NCBI GenBank assembly: GCA_963556195.1
Contig: OY744553.1
Coordinates: 14,462,939 to 14,526,938 of the forward strand
Source: Sepiola atlantica
Taxonomy: Eukaryota; Mollusca; Cephalopoda; Sepiida; Sepiolidae
Length of the DNA stretch: 64,000 nucleotides
Direction of reading: 5' to 3'
Part shown: positions 11,661 to 23,035 of the stretch, one piece after another
Numbering within the stretch: position 1 is the first letter of the stretch
Layout of the letters: each line of letters begins with the position of its first letter
Notes under the pieces: generated by a model
Told to the model about the DNA's origin: nothing
Database searches by the model: none
What the model saw: the letters and a program-made list of their open reading frames with translations, nothing else
Translations under genes and position numbers: made by a program

Positions 11661-12010
11661 GGTTTGGTAGTTTTGTTTTACGGCATATCAACCCTTTTTG
11701 GGTTATTTAATGCCGAATCTGGTCATTATAGTAAAAGATTTTATGCTTCAAGTTCTTTATATCTTCAAATGTTTAATCATGGTTTTTGGTTTGGTAGTTT
11801 TGTTTTATGGCATATCAACACCCTTTGGGTTATTTAATGCCGAATCTGGTCATCACAGTAAAAGTTTTCATGCTTCAAGCTCTTTATATCTTCAAATGTT
11901 TAATCATCGTTTTTGGTTTGGTAGTTTTGTTTTACGGCATATCAACCCTTTTTGGGTTATTTAATGCCGAATCTGGTCATTATAGTAAAAGATTTATGCT
12001 TCAAGTTCTA
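11661..12010 (+). repeat. ~127-bp tandem repeat, 2.7 copies
   Basis: GGTTTGGTAGTTTTGTTTTA starts units at 11661, 11789 and 11915. Each contains ATTTAATGCCGAATCTGGTC and ATATCTTCAAATGTTTAATC. The spacing is not a multiple of three, so the open frames across it shift between units. Confidence 0.88.
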
Positions 12011-12119
12011 AAAATAAAATAAAAAAGGGGAGGGAGAAAGGGAGAGGGGCTGTTGTTTTTGGTTTTGGTTTTGTAGAACATAATTAAGTTTTACAAAAAA
12101 AAAAAAAAAAAAAGAAGAA

Positions 12120-12440
12120 AAACAAAAAACGTCAATGTAGGTGAATTTCGTCTCAGGGAGCCACAGGGCAGCCTGATCTGGTATCACCAGGGTTTTACAG
12201 GAAGGAATCAGAGATTGTAGTTCAGTCGTACACCTACCATGAAAATAATGATGAATGAGTAGAGAGAGACTAGCAACATTTTTTCTGTGCGAAAGAGACT
12301 GTAGGGAAGAGAAGAGATCATCCCCCACTAGATTGTGAAGTCGGTTTTGCACTAAAAAAAAGTGCTCTGAGTGGCACCACCCCAGATGTGGCAACAGTAT
12401 TTCATCTTAGGACGTACTCGACCTATACAGATAAAGGATT
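12120..12440 (-). pseudogene. LINE fragment (type A)
   Basis: Minus strand reads MPHLGWCHSEHFF..., LHNLVGDDLFSSLQSLSHRK then NVASLSLLIHHYF, and GRCTTELQSLIP. This is the LSHRRNVASLSLFYKYYFGRC segment of the same LINE ORF2 as 14045-14560. Followed downstream by decayed sequence. Confidence 0.7.
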
Positions 12441-12683
12441 GCATCAGGAGTTAGGTACGTTCTGGAGCGATAGAATGATCCAACCATTTTTTTCCAGTGA
12501 TCTTAGTAACAGATTTGATGTAAGAATTCTATTTTAGGTCCAGAGTGAAAGTCATTCCTAGGAGCTTATCAAAAAAAGGGGCTTCCTCAAAGAGAGCCAT
12601 TCATGGTTATCCATTCATTGTTAATGCACGTTCAGCTAGAAGGAATGGAAGACGGTGGCGCACGCACTCCAGATAAAGCTTAC

Positions 12684-12768
12684 CTCTAATTGGGAAATCA
12701 AGTTTGCTGCCAGTTCTTGGATTAGACTCACTTCTCTCATCCCTCCCGTGTCGTCATGGAATTGGTTT
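12684..12768 (-). CDS. ABRAXAS1: Abraxas exon: start of coiled coil
   Basis: Acceptor TTTTCCAG|A, donor TTAGAG|GTAAGC; 85 nt. With the split codon it reads E-NQFHDDTGGMREVSLIQELA then ANLISQLE, matching the family's FF-x-x-DG-x-x-KEV-x-x-I-x-x-(M/L) stretch that enters the dimerisation coiled coil. It ends in phase 0. It was too short to stand out as an open frame and was located from splice phase and family order. Confidence 0.87.
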
Positions 12769-12954
12769 CTGGAAAAAAAAGAAAAAGAACATTAGACATA
12801 CGATTTTACACATAACTTGTAGGGATACCAGAATAGTTGAATTTTTATTATATACTAGAATGACAGGGGAGGTCATGAGTTGTCTAGATAAATAACTATT
12901 TTACCCCTTCTGATTTGATGGATGATGTCATCACATGTGCACGGTTATCTGTGT

Positions 12955-13530
12955 GAGTGAGAAAGAGAGAAAGAAAGAGGGAGAGAGAGAAAGAAAGAGG
13001 GAGAGAGAGAGAGAAAGAGGGAGAGAGAGAGAGAGAGTGAAAGAGGGAGAGAGAGAGAGAGTGAAAGAGGGAGAGAGAGAGAGAGTGAAAGAGGGAGAGA
13101 GAGAGAGAGTGAAAGAGGGAGAGAGAGAGAGAGTGAAAGAGGGAGAGAGAGAGAGAGTGAAAGAAGGAGGGAGAGAGAGGGAGTGAAAGAGGGAGGGGGA
13201 GAGAGAGAGTGAAGGAGGGAGAGAGAGAGTGAAAGAAGGAGGGAGAGAGAGAGAGTGAAAGAGGAAGAGAGAGAGAGAGAGAGGAAGAGAGAGAGAGAGA
13301 GGAAGAGAGAGAGAGAGAGGAAGAGAGAGAGAGAGAGTGAGTGAAAGAGGAAGAGAGAGAGAGAGCGTGAAAGAGGAAGAGAGAGAGAGAGTGAAAGAGG
13401 AAGAGAGAGAGTGAAAGAGGAAGAGAGAGAGAGAGAGAGTGAAAGAGGAAGAGAAAGAGGGAGAGGGAGAGAGAGAAAGAGAAAGAGAGAAAGAGGGAGA
13501 GAGAGAGAGGGAGAAAGAAAACAAAAGAGG
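12955..13530. repeat. (GA)-rich / CT-rich tract filling an Abraxas intron
   Basis: Purine-only repeats (GAGAGAGTGAAAGAGGGAGA variants) over ~575 bp, i.e. a CU tract in the Abraxas pre-mRNA. It fills most of the 788-bp intron and starts ~27 nt after the 13557 donor. Both strands stay open through it (SLSPSFTLSL-type repeats on the minus strand), but this is composition, not a protein. Confidence 0.9.
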
Positions 13531-13556
13531 ATGAAAAAAAAGAAAAAAATACTTAC

Positions 13557-13691
13557 TCAAATCTGTTGACGACTGATTGGTATCTGCCAGTTCCAGTTGG
13601 AGTGATGATTGCGCTGTGATGTTTATACTGGGAATGGGTTGTGTCTCCAAGATTAATCACAGACAATGACATGCTGGTGAATTCATTGGCA
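13557..13691 (-). CDS. ABRAXAS1: Abraxas exon: end of MPN domain (INLGDT)
   Basis: Acceptor CTTGTAG|T, donor TTTGA|GTAAGT; 135 nt in phases 2 and 2. It encodes ANEFTSMSLSVINLGDTTHS and on to YQSVVNRF. The VINLGDT-x-x-x-x-YK pattern corresponds to the family's V-x-NLG-x-x-x-x-x-YK strand leading out of the MPN fold. The donor is followed within about 25 nt by a long pyrimidine tract on the coding strand. Confidence 0.88.
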
Positions 13692-13798
13692 CTACAAGAA
13701 AAACAGCAAGTTTTTAAGTAACGCATTTTCTTCAAGTACACACACACACTTATATAATATATATATTTTTTCTTTAAATAAATATTAAATTATTTATA

Positions 13799-13844
13799 CC
13801 TACAGATGCTAGCATTTCAAGCTTATTGCTCTCATCAGTGCAGG
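13799..13844 (-). ncRNA. Hammerhead ribozyme motif (complete core), intronic
   Basis: Minus strand in order: stem I 5' CCTGCA (13844-13839); CTGATGA (13838-13832); stem II GAGC-AATAA-GCTT (13831-13819); GAA (13818-13816); stem III ATGC-TA-GCAT (13815-13806); cleavage C (13805, triplet AUC); stem I 3' TGTAGG (13804-13799). All catalytic positions fit the hammerhead consensus and all three stems pair (one G-U in I, one in II). It lies in the 1.4-kb Abraxas intron, in sense orientation. Hammerheads of this small-stem-III kind are known from Penelope-like elements and retrozymes. Activity is inferred. Confidence 0.72.
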
Positions 13845-14044
13845 AAAGTAACAATCTCAGATGGTCGGACGGCACAAAACTAGTTCACAGAACCAATCTA
13901 GAAGCTGCAAGCAGTCGCAATATCTACTCGGCTACTGGAAACTGTCACGTGATTAGGGAAAGTAAGATCTCTATGTACCTAGAAGCGGGTACAGACAGAA
14001 GACGAATGTATATATATGCATATATATATATTTTTTTTTAATGG

Positions 14045-14560
14045 AAATCGCTCCAGACAAGGCATGAAGCCACTCGGTGTAAGAAGCTAACAAAAACAAA
14101 TATGCTTATTGCAAAGGCAGCAGATGTCTATTGACCGTGGTCGTGAAAAGACCAAGATTATAGGTAGGAGGAAAACAGTCAGCAGGAAGAGAGTTCCACA
14201 AGCCTGCGGTTCTTGGAAAGAATCTACTGGAATAGGAAGCTGTATTACAATGAGGTATCAAAACAGCGAATTGATGGAGACCACTAGACCAACGAGTCAA
14301 ACGAGCTGGAACAAAAGAAGCGAGGAATAAATCACATAATTCTGAACAATAGTATTTATAGAAAAGACTGAGACTAGCAACATCACCTGTGAGAGAGGGG
14401 GGGTGTATAGAAGAAGAAAGGGTAGGGCCAATTAAATTACAGATACGTTTCTGCACCTTATCAAGAACCCTCAAATGGGACAGATTCACCAGCCCAAATA
14501 TGACAACAGTATTCCATACATGGTCTGATCATGGATTTGTAGAGATAGAGAATAGCCTCA
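14045..14560 (-). pseudogene. LINE ORF2 C-terminus and 3' tail (type A, best preserved)
   Basis: A 127-codon open frame at 14489-14106 reads LRVLDKVQKRICNLIGPTLS, then GDVASLSLFYKYY, then RFFPRTAGLWNSLPADCFPP and VNRHLLPLQ-stop. This is the C-terminal region that follows the reverse transcriptase domain in a common invertebrate LINE. The tail GCCTTGTCTGGAGCGATTTC follows. No RT domain remains, so 5'-truncated and non-functional. Confidence 0.82.
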
Positions 14561-15106
14561 GGTGTGTATATATATATATATATGTGTGTGTGTTTATCGT
14601 TCAAGTTTCAAAGTATTGCATGGAAAGTTAATAAAATTGAAATATAAGCCAAATTAGCAATACAAGATTAATTTATTATTTTTTTTTTTTCTTACATTAA
14701 TCCTGTCGATTACGGAATAAAATTCCTTCTTCAGGGGTGACCAGTATTGAGTCATTTTTTTTTTTTTTTTTTCATCAAAAAACAAGAATAAAGAAACTAA
14801 TTTCTTTGTTAATTTGATAAACGTCAATGATGGTACAATGTCATCGCCGTGCTGTTATGAATGGCGGGTAGAATTAAAAAAACCGGTGTCGAACGAGAAA
14901 TGCGTTGGCACGCTGTCAAGTAATGTGTGTGTTTATCGTTCAAGTTTCAAATGCACGTCTTTTATATATAATTTTAAAATTCGGCCAACATTATTTAATA
15001 TATTGGACGACAATGCCAACAAAATAAAAAAAGGATGTGCCAACCTTAAAGGAAAAAAATGTTTGAAAAAAAAAAAAAAAAAGAAAAAGGCATCAAGTTT
15101 ATTTAC

Positions 15107-15303
15107 CTGTTCAAATTGTATATGACCTGGTCGTACGAATGTGTTGACAAATTTGTGGTGGCTGATGCGGTTGTCAAGAGGAAGACAAAATGCTCCGGCT
15201 GGGGAACCCCCAGTGTCTGTAAAAGGCTTCGGTGGACAGCGGTTTCCCGGAGTGAGACACGCAGAGAAGAATGCCGGCGGAATCGGTACCAGCCGACAAT
15301 CTC
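15107..15303 (-). CDS. ABRAXAS1: Abraxas MPN-domain core exon (IVGWYRFRR)
   Basis: Acceptor CTTTCAG|GAG, donor AACAG|GTAAAT; 197 nt, 65 codons plus two bases. It begins EIVGWYRFRRHSS, close to the family hallmark VVGWYKFRR/VIGWYRFRR. Then come an RET-x-x-H helix (RETAVHRSLL), a hydrophobic FVFLL strand and an STHSYD segment equivalent to the family's STH motif. A different frame of the same DNA is also open (GDCRLVPIPP and on), but only the frame set by the neighbouring phases gives Abraxas. JAMM metal ligands are absent, as expected for this pseudoenzyme. Confidence 0.92.
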
Positions 15304-15384
15304 CTGAAAGAAAAGAAAAAGAAAAAAATCTGGTTATCTTCATGGGATTAAAAATCCATGATATGCTCACAGATCTCAAGTTAA

Positions 15385-15565
15385 TAGCAAAAAAGAAAAA
15401 TGAAAGAAAAAAAGGAAAAGAAAAAAGGAAAGGAAAAGAAAAAAGGAAAGGAGAAAAGAAAAAGAAAAAGAAAAATGGAGAAAAAAAAGGAAAAAAATGG
15501 AGAAAAAAAAGGAAAAATGGAGAAAAAAAAGGAAAAATGGAGAAAAAAAGGAAAGAAAAAACAAA
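15385..15565. repeat. Polypurine (GAAA/GGAAAA) tract
   Basis: Almost pure A/G sequence in the Abraxas intron between 15303 and 15829, with a local 21-bp-like repeat of ATGGAGAAAAAAAAGGAAAA. Open frames of K/E/G on one strand and F/S/L on the other are artefacts. Confidence 0.85.
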
Positions 15566-15828
15566 ATCGTTGTGTAAGTTTTGCAAAGATCTATATGCCC
15601 ACAAAGTTTTTTTAACCCATCACTCGATAAGTAAAAATTTTGACACATGGCATTTTAAGGTTAATACTTAAAAAAATCATATGAAATTTTGATTTGTGGT
15701 GGCATTTATATATGCCACGCCCAGGACTTATTAAGTGATAAGATAAAATGAAAATAATATTTTGGCTTGGGATATCCAGTGCAAGTGCAGCAAGAATCTC
15801 ATTCCAGAAACGCAATTACGGTGCTTAC

Positions 15829-15932
15829 CTTTTGTCGTTCTTTGATTAAAGTCTTTAGGTTTGAGCCAACAACTTTCCCTGTCCTGTCATAAAACCGGAG
15901 AGAGTGTGGACACGGAACATGGGAAAAAACAT
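15829..15932 (-). CDS. ABRAXAS1: Abraxas MPN-domain exon (VPCPHSLRFYD)
   Basis: Acceptor TTTTGCAG|AT before 15932, donor AAG|GTAAGC at 15829/15828; 104 nt. Two bases complete a codon from the unlocated preceding exon, then 34 codons follow: VFSHVPCPHSLRFYDRTGKV and on to LIKERQK. This aligns with the Abraxas segment in which a PC-x-x-LFSFY motif is followed by about 20 residues to a basic KK/RK end. It ends in phase 0, matching the next exon. Confidence 0.85.
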
Positions 15933-16087
15933 CTGCAAAAGAAAACAGAACTATTGATGGGAAAACATTCAGCTTATTAGCATTTAGCTTCACAAAAAAT
16001 GTTAATGCTCTTATACTATAAAGCCATTTTGGCACAAAGCAATGAGGCGCTCCTCTTTTTACGAAACCTTGGATCAATCTTATGGCT

Positions 16088-16612
16088 AGGAGAGGTAGCA
16101 TGATTTTATCAACGTCCTCCAAAGTTGTCTCATACCAGATTTAAAGGATCCCCCGCTATTGTGGCAGAGTAAGCTGTCAATAAGATCTCCCCCCTCCCCT
16201 CCTCCTATCCTCTCTGTTTGCGGAGAAGAGTCAGCCTTGTTTTGAAAATACCCTAGGTCATAAAGTACGGGTAGCTAAAGGTCAAGCTGCCTGCAGGCTT
16301 ACAGCTAGTGATGATGAGTGCCAATGACTAGCTGAGGTGGGTGGAGCGAGGAGAGATAGCATGATTTTATCAACGCCCCCCCCCCCCAAAAAAAAATTGT
16401 CTCATACCAGTTTAAAAGGCCCCCCCCCCCGCCATTGTGGCAGAGTAAGCTGTCAATCAGACCCCCCCCCCCATCATCTCTGTTTGAGAAGAGTCAGCCT
16501 TGTTTTGAAAATACCCTAGGTCATAAAGTACATGTAGCTAAAGGTCAAGCCGCCTGCAGGCTCACAGTTCGTGATGATGAGCGCCAATGACTAGCTGGGG
16601 TGGGTGGGGCAT
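16088..16612. repeat. 261-bp tandem duplication
   Basis: AGGAGAGRTAGCATGATTTT starts at 16088 and 16349, and both copies contain TTGTGGCAGAGTAAGCTGTC and CCTTGTTTTGAAAATACCCT. The copies differ mainly in the length of C-runs. Confidence 0.88.
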
Positions 16613-17299
16613 GGTGAGTAAACACCAATAGTTGACTTTTGTTCTTTCTCTTTCTTTTTTTCATCATGAAATAGTTTTGTTAAAATCGTCACGGAAAAAA
16701 GACGCACTTCCCAGTGTCAACGATTTGTGAAAATGCAGTGAAAAAATAAATTCTATTTTTTTATAAAAACAGACCAAAGGATGTCGTGTTCACTTTTTTT
16801 AAAAATTAAGCATTCCATTTTTAAGTTGCAACGATTCAATGTTCCCGAAGTCAAGACAATTAATTCTCTGGAGAGAATTAATGATTAATGCCTAATGCAA
16901 CAGGTTATTCCCTTATCGGACACAGCTCCAGCAAACCACGAGTTCTTGAGGATCTTAACCACAGCATGGGCTAAAGACAATGAATTATCGACATCCAGTA
17001 TCTTGCAGCGTCATGCCAGGATAAGATTCAGACCCAGAGACACCCCCATGGCTACAAAGTTATCACAATGGTGCCTCAAGCCAGAATTCGATCCCTGAGA
17101 GACATTCACGGCACACAGAATCGCATGATAGTACCACACGATTACAAATTGGTTTCCACTAATTTCACCAACTTCAGCATTTTATAATCTGTAGAAACAG
17201 TAGTCCACAATCTAAATGTTTAAATGATTATCAAATATATTTCTGCTACCATTGTTGTATATTGTTAAACATGCACTGTGATGAATGCTTAGTATTTTA
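16613..17299. other. No gene recognised
   Basis: AT-rich with one 67-codon + frame (16895-17098) that I do not recognise and do not support. A stub near 17140-17180 (GATTACAAATTGG-yTTCC) recurs at 8080 and 25560, so it is repetitive. Confidence 0.4.
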
Positions 17300-17470
17300 T
17301 TAACCTTATCTCAAGGAGGTTTGACAAGGTCAGGTGTAGGTTTGAAAAGCCAGCGGACTAGGATTAGCGTGCTCTAGCCTACAAAAAATGATTGAGCAGC
17401 CCTGTCGGCATTCCCAGGTACGGGCACCTAAGGCGATTAGCACTAAATGAACCCTTGGACTAAAGTGTAA
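17300..17470 (-). mobile_element. U2-headed SINE, internal part
   Basis: GTTTGAAAAGCCAGCG, GCCTACAAAAAATG and CAGCCCTGTCGGCATTCCCA in the same order as the copies at 38371 and 44375. The U2 end is missing. Confidence 0.65.
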
Positions 17471-17484
17471 CATATTTGTATTAA

Positions 17485-17540
17485 AACTTCTATCTATCTA
17501 TATCTATCTCTCTCTCTCTCTCTCTCTCTTTTCCCCTCCC
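17485..17540. repeat. (TATC)/(TC) microsatellite
   Basis: CTATCTATCTATATCTATCT followed by a TC run. Simple repeat only. Confidence 0.8.
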
Positions 17541-17899
17541 GACTCGCTCTTTTTCCTTCGCCCAGCCTATTCCTTTCTCTGGACATATATTCACACTTGT
17601 ATAGATTACTCGATGAATGAGTCGGTGTAAGAGAAATAACTCATTACAAAAAAATCAGAGTTACTTCCCTTTAGTTATTAGGAAAAAGACAGAAAAACCA
17701 ACTCCCTCTAACAAAATCGTGGCCAGTTTACACTAAAAAAAATATTTTCTTCTGAATTTGAGATATTATTCATACAGGGACCCACTGATCAAGAATATAC
17801 CAACTTTGTGGGTATTTTTTTAACTTTTAGCTAGACATATATATAATAGATAAATAATAAGAGTAAGAAAAAAAACCATAAGATGAAGTAAAAGAAAGA

Positions 17900-20800
17900 A
17901 AAATAATAGTATAAAGAAATCAAAGAAAGAAAAATAATAGTATAAAGAAGTCAAAGAAAGAAAAATAATAGTATAAAGAAATCAAAGAAAGAAAAATTAT
18001 AGTATAAAGAAGTCAAAGAAAGAAAAATTATAGTATAAAGAAGTCAAAGAAAGAAAAATAATAGTATAAAGAAGTCAAAGAAAGAAAAATAATAGTATAA
18101 AGAAATCAAAGAAAGAAAAATAATAGTATAAAGAAGTCAAAGAAAGAAAAATAATAGTATAAAGTCAAAGAAAGAAAAATAATAGTATAAAGTCAAAGAA
18201 AGAAAAATAATAGTATAAAGAAGTCAAAGAAAGAAAAATAATAGTATAAAGAAATCAAAGAAAGAAAAATAATAGTATAAAGTCAAAGAAAGAAAAATAA
18301 TAGTATAAAGTCAAAGAAAGAAAAATAATAGTATAAAGAAGTCAAAGAAAGAAAAATAATAGTATAAAGACGTCAAAGAAAGAAAAATAATAGTATAAAG
18401 AAGTCAAAGAAAGAAAAATAATAGTATAAAGTCAAAGAAAGAAAAATAATAGTATAAAGTCAAAGAAAGAAAAATAATAGTATAAAGTCAAAGAAAGAAA
18501 AATAATAGTATAAAGTCAAAGAAAGAAAAATAATAGTATAAAGTCAAAGAAAGAAAAATAATAGTATAAAGTCAAAGAAAGAAAAATAATAGTATAAAGA
18601 AGTCAAAGAAAGAAAAATAATAGTATAAAGAAGTCAAAGAAAGAAAAATAATAGTATAAAGAAGTCAAAGAAAGAAAAATAATAGTATAAAGTCAAAGAA
18701 AGAAAAATAATAGTATAAAGTCAAAGAAAGAAAAATAATAGTATAAAGTCAAAGAAAGAAAAATAATAGTATAAAGAAGTCAAAGAAAGAAAAATAATAG
18801 TATAAAGAAGTCAAAGAAAGAAAAATAATAGTATAAAGAAGTCAAAGAAAGAAAAATAATAGTATAAAGTCAAAGAAAGAAAAATAATAGTATAAAGAAG
18901 TCAAAGAAAGAAAAATAATAGTATAAAGTCAAAGAAAGAAAAATAATAGTATAAAGTCAAAGAAAGAAAAATAATAGTATAAAGAAGTCAAAGAAAGAAA
19001 AATAATAGTATAAAGAAGTCAAAGAAAGAAAAATAATAGTATAAAGAAGTCAAAGAAAGAAAAATAATAGTATAAAGTCAAAGAAAGAAAAATAATAGTA
19101 TAAAGTCAAAGAAAGAAAAATAATAGTATAAAGTCAAAGAAAGAAAAATAATAGTATAAAGTCAAAGAAAGAAAAATAATAGTATAAAGTCAAAGAAAGA
19201 AAAATAATAGTATAAAGTCAAAGAAAGAAAAATAATAGTATAAAGAAGTCAAAGAAAGAAAAATAATAGTATAAAGAAGTCAAAGAAAGAAAAATAATAG
19301 TATAAAGAAGTCAAAGAAAGAAAAATAATAGTATAAAGAAGTCAAAGAAAGAAAAATAATAGTATAAAGTCAAAGAAAGAAAAATAATAGTATAAAGTCA
19401 AAGAAAGAAAAATAATAGTATAAAGAAGTCAAAGAAAGAAAAATAATAGTATAAAGAAGTCAAAGAAAGAAAAATAATAGTATAAAGAAGTCAAAGAAAG
19501 AAAAATAATAGTATAAAGAAGTCAAAGAAAGAAAAATAATAGTATAAAGTCAAAGAAAGAAAAATAATAGTATAAAGTCAAAGAAAGAAAAATAATAGTA
19601 TAAAGTCAAAGAAAGAAAAATAATAGTATAAAGAAGTCAAAGAAAGAAAAATAATAGTATAAAGAAGTCAAAGAAAGAAAAATAATAGTATAAAGAAGTC
19701 AAAGAAAGAAAAATAATAGTATAAAGTCAAAGAAAGAAAAATAATAGTATAAAGTCAAAGAAAGAAAAATAATAGTATAAAGAAGTCAAAGAAAGAAAAA
19801 TAATAGTATAAAGAAGTCAAAGAAAGAAAAATAATAGTATAAAGAAGTCAAAGAAAGAAAAATAATAGTATAAAGTCAAAGAAAGAAAAATAATAGTATA
19901 AAGTCAAAGAAAGAAAAATAATAGTATAAAGTCAAAGAAAGAAAAATAATAGTATAAAGTCAAAGAAAGAAAAATAATAGTATAAAGTCAAAGAAAGAAA
20001 AATAATAGTATAAAGTCAAAGAAAGAAAAATAATAGTATAAAGAAGTCAAAGAAAGAAAAATAATAGTATAAAGAAGTCAAAGAAAGAAAAATAATAGTA
20101 TAAAGAAGTCAAAGAAAGAAAAATAATAGTATAAAGTCAAAGAAAGAAAAATAATAGTATAAAGTCAAAGAAAGAAAAATAATAGTATAAAGTCAAAGAA
20201 AGAAAAATAATAGTATAAAGAAGTCAAAGAAAGAAAAATAATAGTATAAAGAAGTCAAAGAAAGAAAAATAATAGTATAAAGAAGTCAAAGAAAGAAAAA
20301 TAATAGTATAAAGTCAAAGAAAGAAAAATAATAGTATAAAGTCAAAGAAAGAAAAATAATAGTATAAAGAAGTCAAAGAAAGAAAAATAATAGTATAAAG
20401 AAGTCAAAGAAAGAAAAATAATAGTATAAAGAAGTCAAAGAAAGAAAAATAATAGTATAAAGTCAAAGAAAGAAAAATAATAGTATAAAGTCAAAGAAAG
20501 AAAAATAATAGTATAAAGTCAAAGAAAGAAAAATAATAGTATAAAGTCAAAGAAAGAAAAATAATAGTATAAAGTCAAAGAAAGAAAAATAATAGTATAA
20601 AGTCAAAGAAAGAAAAATAATAGTATAAAGAAGTCAAAGAAAGAAAAATAATAGTATAAAGAAGTCAAAGAAAGAAAAATAATAGTATAAAGAAGTCAAA
20701 GAAAGAAAAATAATAGTATAAAGTCAAAGAAAGAAAAATAATAGTATAAAGTCAAAGAAAGAAAAATAATAGTATAAAGTCAAAGAAAGAAAAATAATAG

Positions 20801-22193
20801 TATAAAGAAGTCAAAGAAAGAAAAATAATAGTATAAAGAAGTCAAAGAAAGAAAAATAATAGTATAAAGAAGTCAAAGAAAGAAAAATAATAGTATAAAG
20901 AAGTCAAAGAAAGAAAAATAATAGTATAAAGTCAAAGAAAGAAAAATAATAGTATAAAGTCAAAGAAAGAAAAATAATAGTATAAAGTCAAAGAAAGAAA
21001 AATAATAGTATAAAGAAGTCAAAGAAAGAAAAATAATAGTATAAAGAAGTCAAAGAAAGAAAAATAATAGTATAAAGAAGTCAAAGAAAGAAAAATAATA
21101 GTATAAAGTCAAAGAAAGAAAAATAATAGTATAAAGAAGTCAAAGAAAGAAAAATAATAGTATAAAGTCAAAGAAAGAAAAATAATAGTATAAAGTCAAA
21201 GAAAGAAAAATAATAGTATAAAGTCAAAGAAAGAAAAATAATAGTATAAAGAAGTCAAAGAAAGAAAAATAATAGTATAAAGACGTCAAAGAAAGAAAAA
21301 TAATAGTATAAAGTCAAAGAAAGAAAAATAATAGTATAAAGTCAAAGAAAGAAAAATAATAGTATAAAGAAGTCAAAGAAAGAAAAATAATAGTATAAAG
21401 TCAAAGAAAGAAAAATAATAGTATAAAGAAGTCAAAGAAAGAAAAATAATAGTATAAAGTCAAAGAAAGAAAAATAATAGTATAAAGTCAAAGAAAGAAA
21501 AATAATAGTATAAAGAAGTCAAAGAAAGAAAAATAATAGTATAAAGTCAAAGAAAGAAAAATAATAGTATAAAGAAGTCAAAGAAAGAAAAATAATAGTA
21601 TAAAGTCAAAGAAAGAAAAATAATAGTATAAAGAAGTCAAAGAAAGAAAAATAATAGTATAAAGTCAAAGAAAGAAAAATAATAGTATAAAGTCAAAGAA
21701 AGAAAAATAATAGTATAAAGTCAAAGAAAGAAAAATAATAGTATAAAGAAGTCAAAGAAAGAAAAATAATAGTATAAAGAAGTCAAAGAAAGAAAAATAA
21801 TAGTATAAAGAAGTCAAAGAAAGAAAAATAATAGTATAAAGACGTCAAAGAAAGAAAAATAATAGTATAAAGAAGTCAGCGAAAGAAAAATAATAGTATA
21901 AAGAAGTCAAAGAAAGAAAAATAATAGTATAAAGAAGTCAAAGAAAGAAAAATAATAGTATAAAGAAGTCAAAGAAAGAAAAATAATAGTATAAAGAAGT
22001 CAAAGAAAGAAAAATAATAGTATAAAGAAGTCAAAGAAAGAAAAATAATAGTATAAAGAAGTCAAAGAAAGAAAAATAATAGTATAAAGAAGTCAAAGAA
22101 AGAAAAATAATAGTATAAAGTCAAAGAAAGAAAAATAATAGTATAAAGAAGTCAAAGAAAGAAAAATAATAGTATAAAGAAGTCAAAGAAGAA
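17900..22193 (+). repeat. 28/31-bp minisatellite, about 145 units
   Basis: Unit GTCAAAGAAAGAAAAATAAT then AGTATAAA (28 bp), or the same plus GAA (31 bp). The two lengths alternate in runs, for example three 31-mers then two to six 28-mers, giving a higher-order pattern. Substitutions are rare and concentrated near the left edge (ATTATAG variants at 17990-18030; GACGTC at 18368). Every unit carries TAA/TAG, so there is no open frame. It lies in the 32-kb first Abraxas intron. Confidence 0.95.
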
Positions 22194-22582
22194 GAATTTC
22201 GTGCTAATCATTGATATAGCTTGCTCCTTCGATACCAGAGTGCAGGAGAAAGAACACGAAAAAATAAATAAATATCAAGATCTAAAATGGGAATTAGTTA
22301 GACTATGGAAATGTAAAGAAGTAAAAGGTGATTCTCATTGTAATTGGAACGCTTTGAACCATAACGAAAAGCCACCATAAATGGCTTAAACAGATTGATG
22401 AGACAATTTCTTTTCCAATTCTGCAAAAGGCTTGCCTGTTAGGAACAGCGAAAGTGTTGGTATAAATTGGATGTCTAAAGTCAAGGGAATTGACTCGATG
22501 TTCAAAAAAGAAAACTCCAACTAAAATCATCCAAAAGTTGAGGCTATGAAATAATAATGATAATATTATTAATAATAATAAT

Positions 22583-23035
22583 GGCAAACCAGAAGAGTAC
22601 CCGACTTAAAGTCAGCAGCAAACGGTGTTCGGTCAGATTTAGTTCTTGATATTAACAACTTCCTGTTTTGGGTTGTTTACTCTTTTGGTTTGCTAAGATT
22701 TGTACTAATTTTTATTTATTAAATTGTCAGATGAAAGTACAGAATAGTTAACAAAGCCCCCTCCTCCCCATGTTAACAATGGCTTTCTAAATAATCTCCT
22801 GCAGTTTACGGACTGTGCTGAAATAACGTTATTATTTAGAAATCCATTCTTAACATGGGGATGGGGCTTTGTTAACTATTCTGTACTTTCATCTGACAAT
22901 TTAATAAATAAATTAATAAATTTGGGAAACAAACTCTCGCCGAAAGTTATATTACGGATTAAGTTTAATATGAGGAACTAAATCTGACAGAACACCGTTT
23001 GCTGCTAACTGAGTCGGGTACTGTTTTGGTTTGCC
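22583..23035. mobile_element. Foldback MITE (GGCAAACCAGAAG TIR), copy 1
   Basis: TIR GGCAAACCAGAAGAGTACCC at 22583 and its inverse at 23035. Nearly the whole 453 bp folds back (for example GTTAACAAAGCCCC with GGGGCTTTGTTAAC). ATAATAAT flanks both ends, but in an AAT repeat, so the 8-bp duplication is suggestive only. A second copy is at 45989. Confidence 0.8.

Noticed and set aside
12931..13650. 239-codon SLSPSFTLSL-type minus-strand frame
   Set aside because: It is the CT repeat of an Abraxas intron running into exon 13691-13557 in a different frame.
14933..15604. 223-codon minus-strand frame containing GDCRLVPIPP
   Set aside because: Out-of-phase reading of the true exon 15303-15107; the frame fixed by splice phase gives the Abraxas IVGWYRFRR motif.
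17900..22193. Regular direct repeats as a CRISPR array
   Set aside because: No unique spacers; unit and spacing are one low-complexity repeat in an animal intron.
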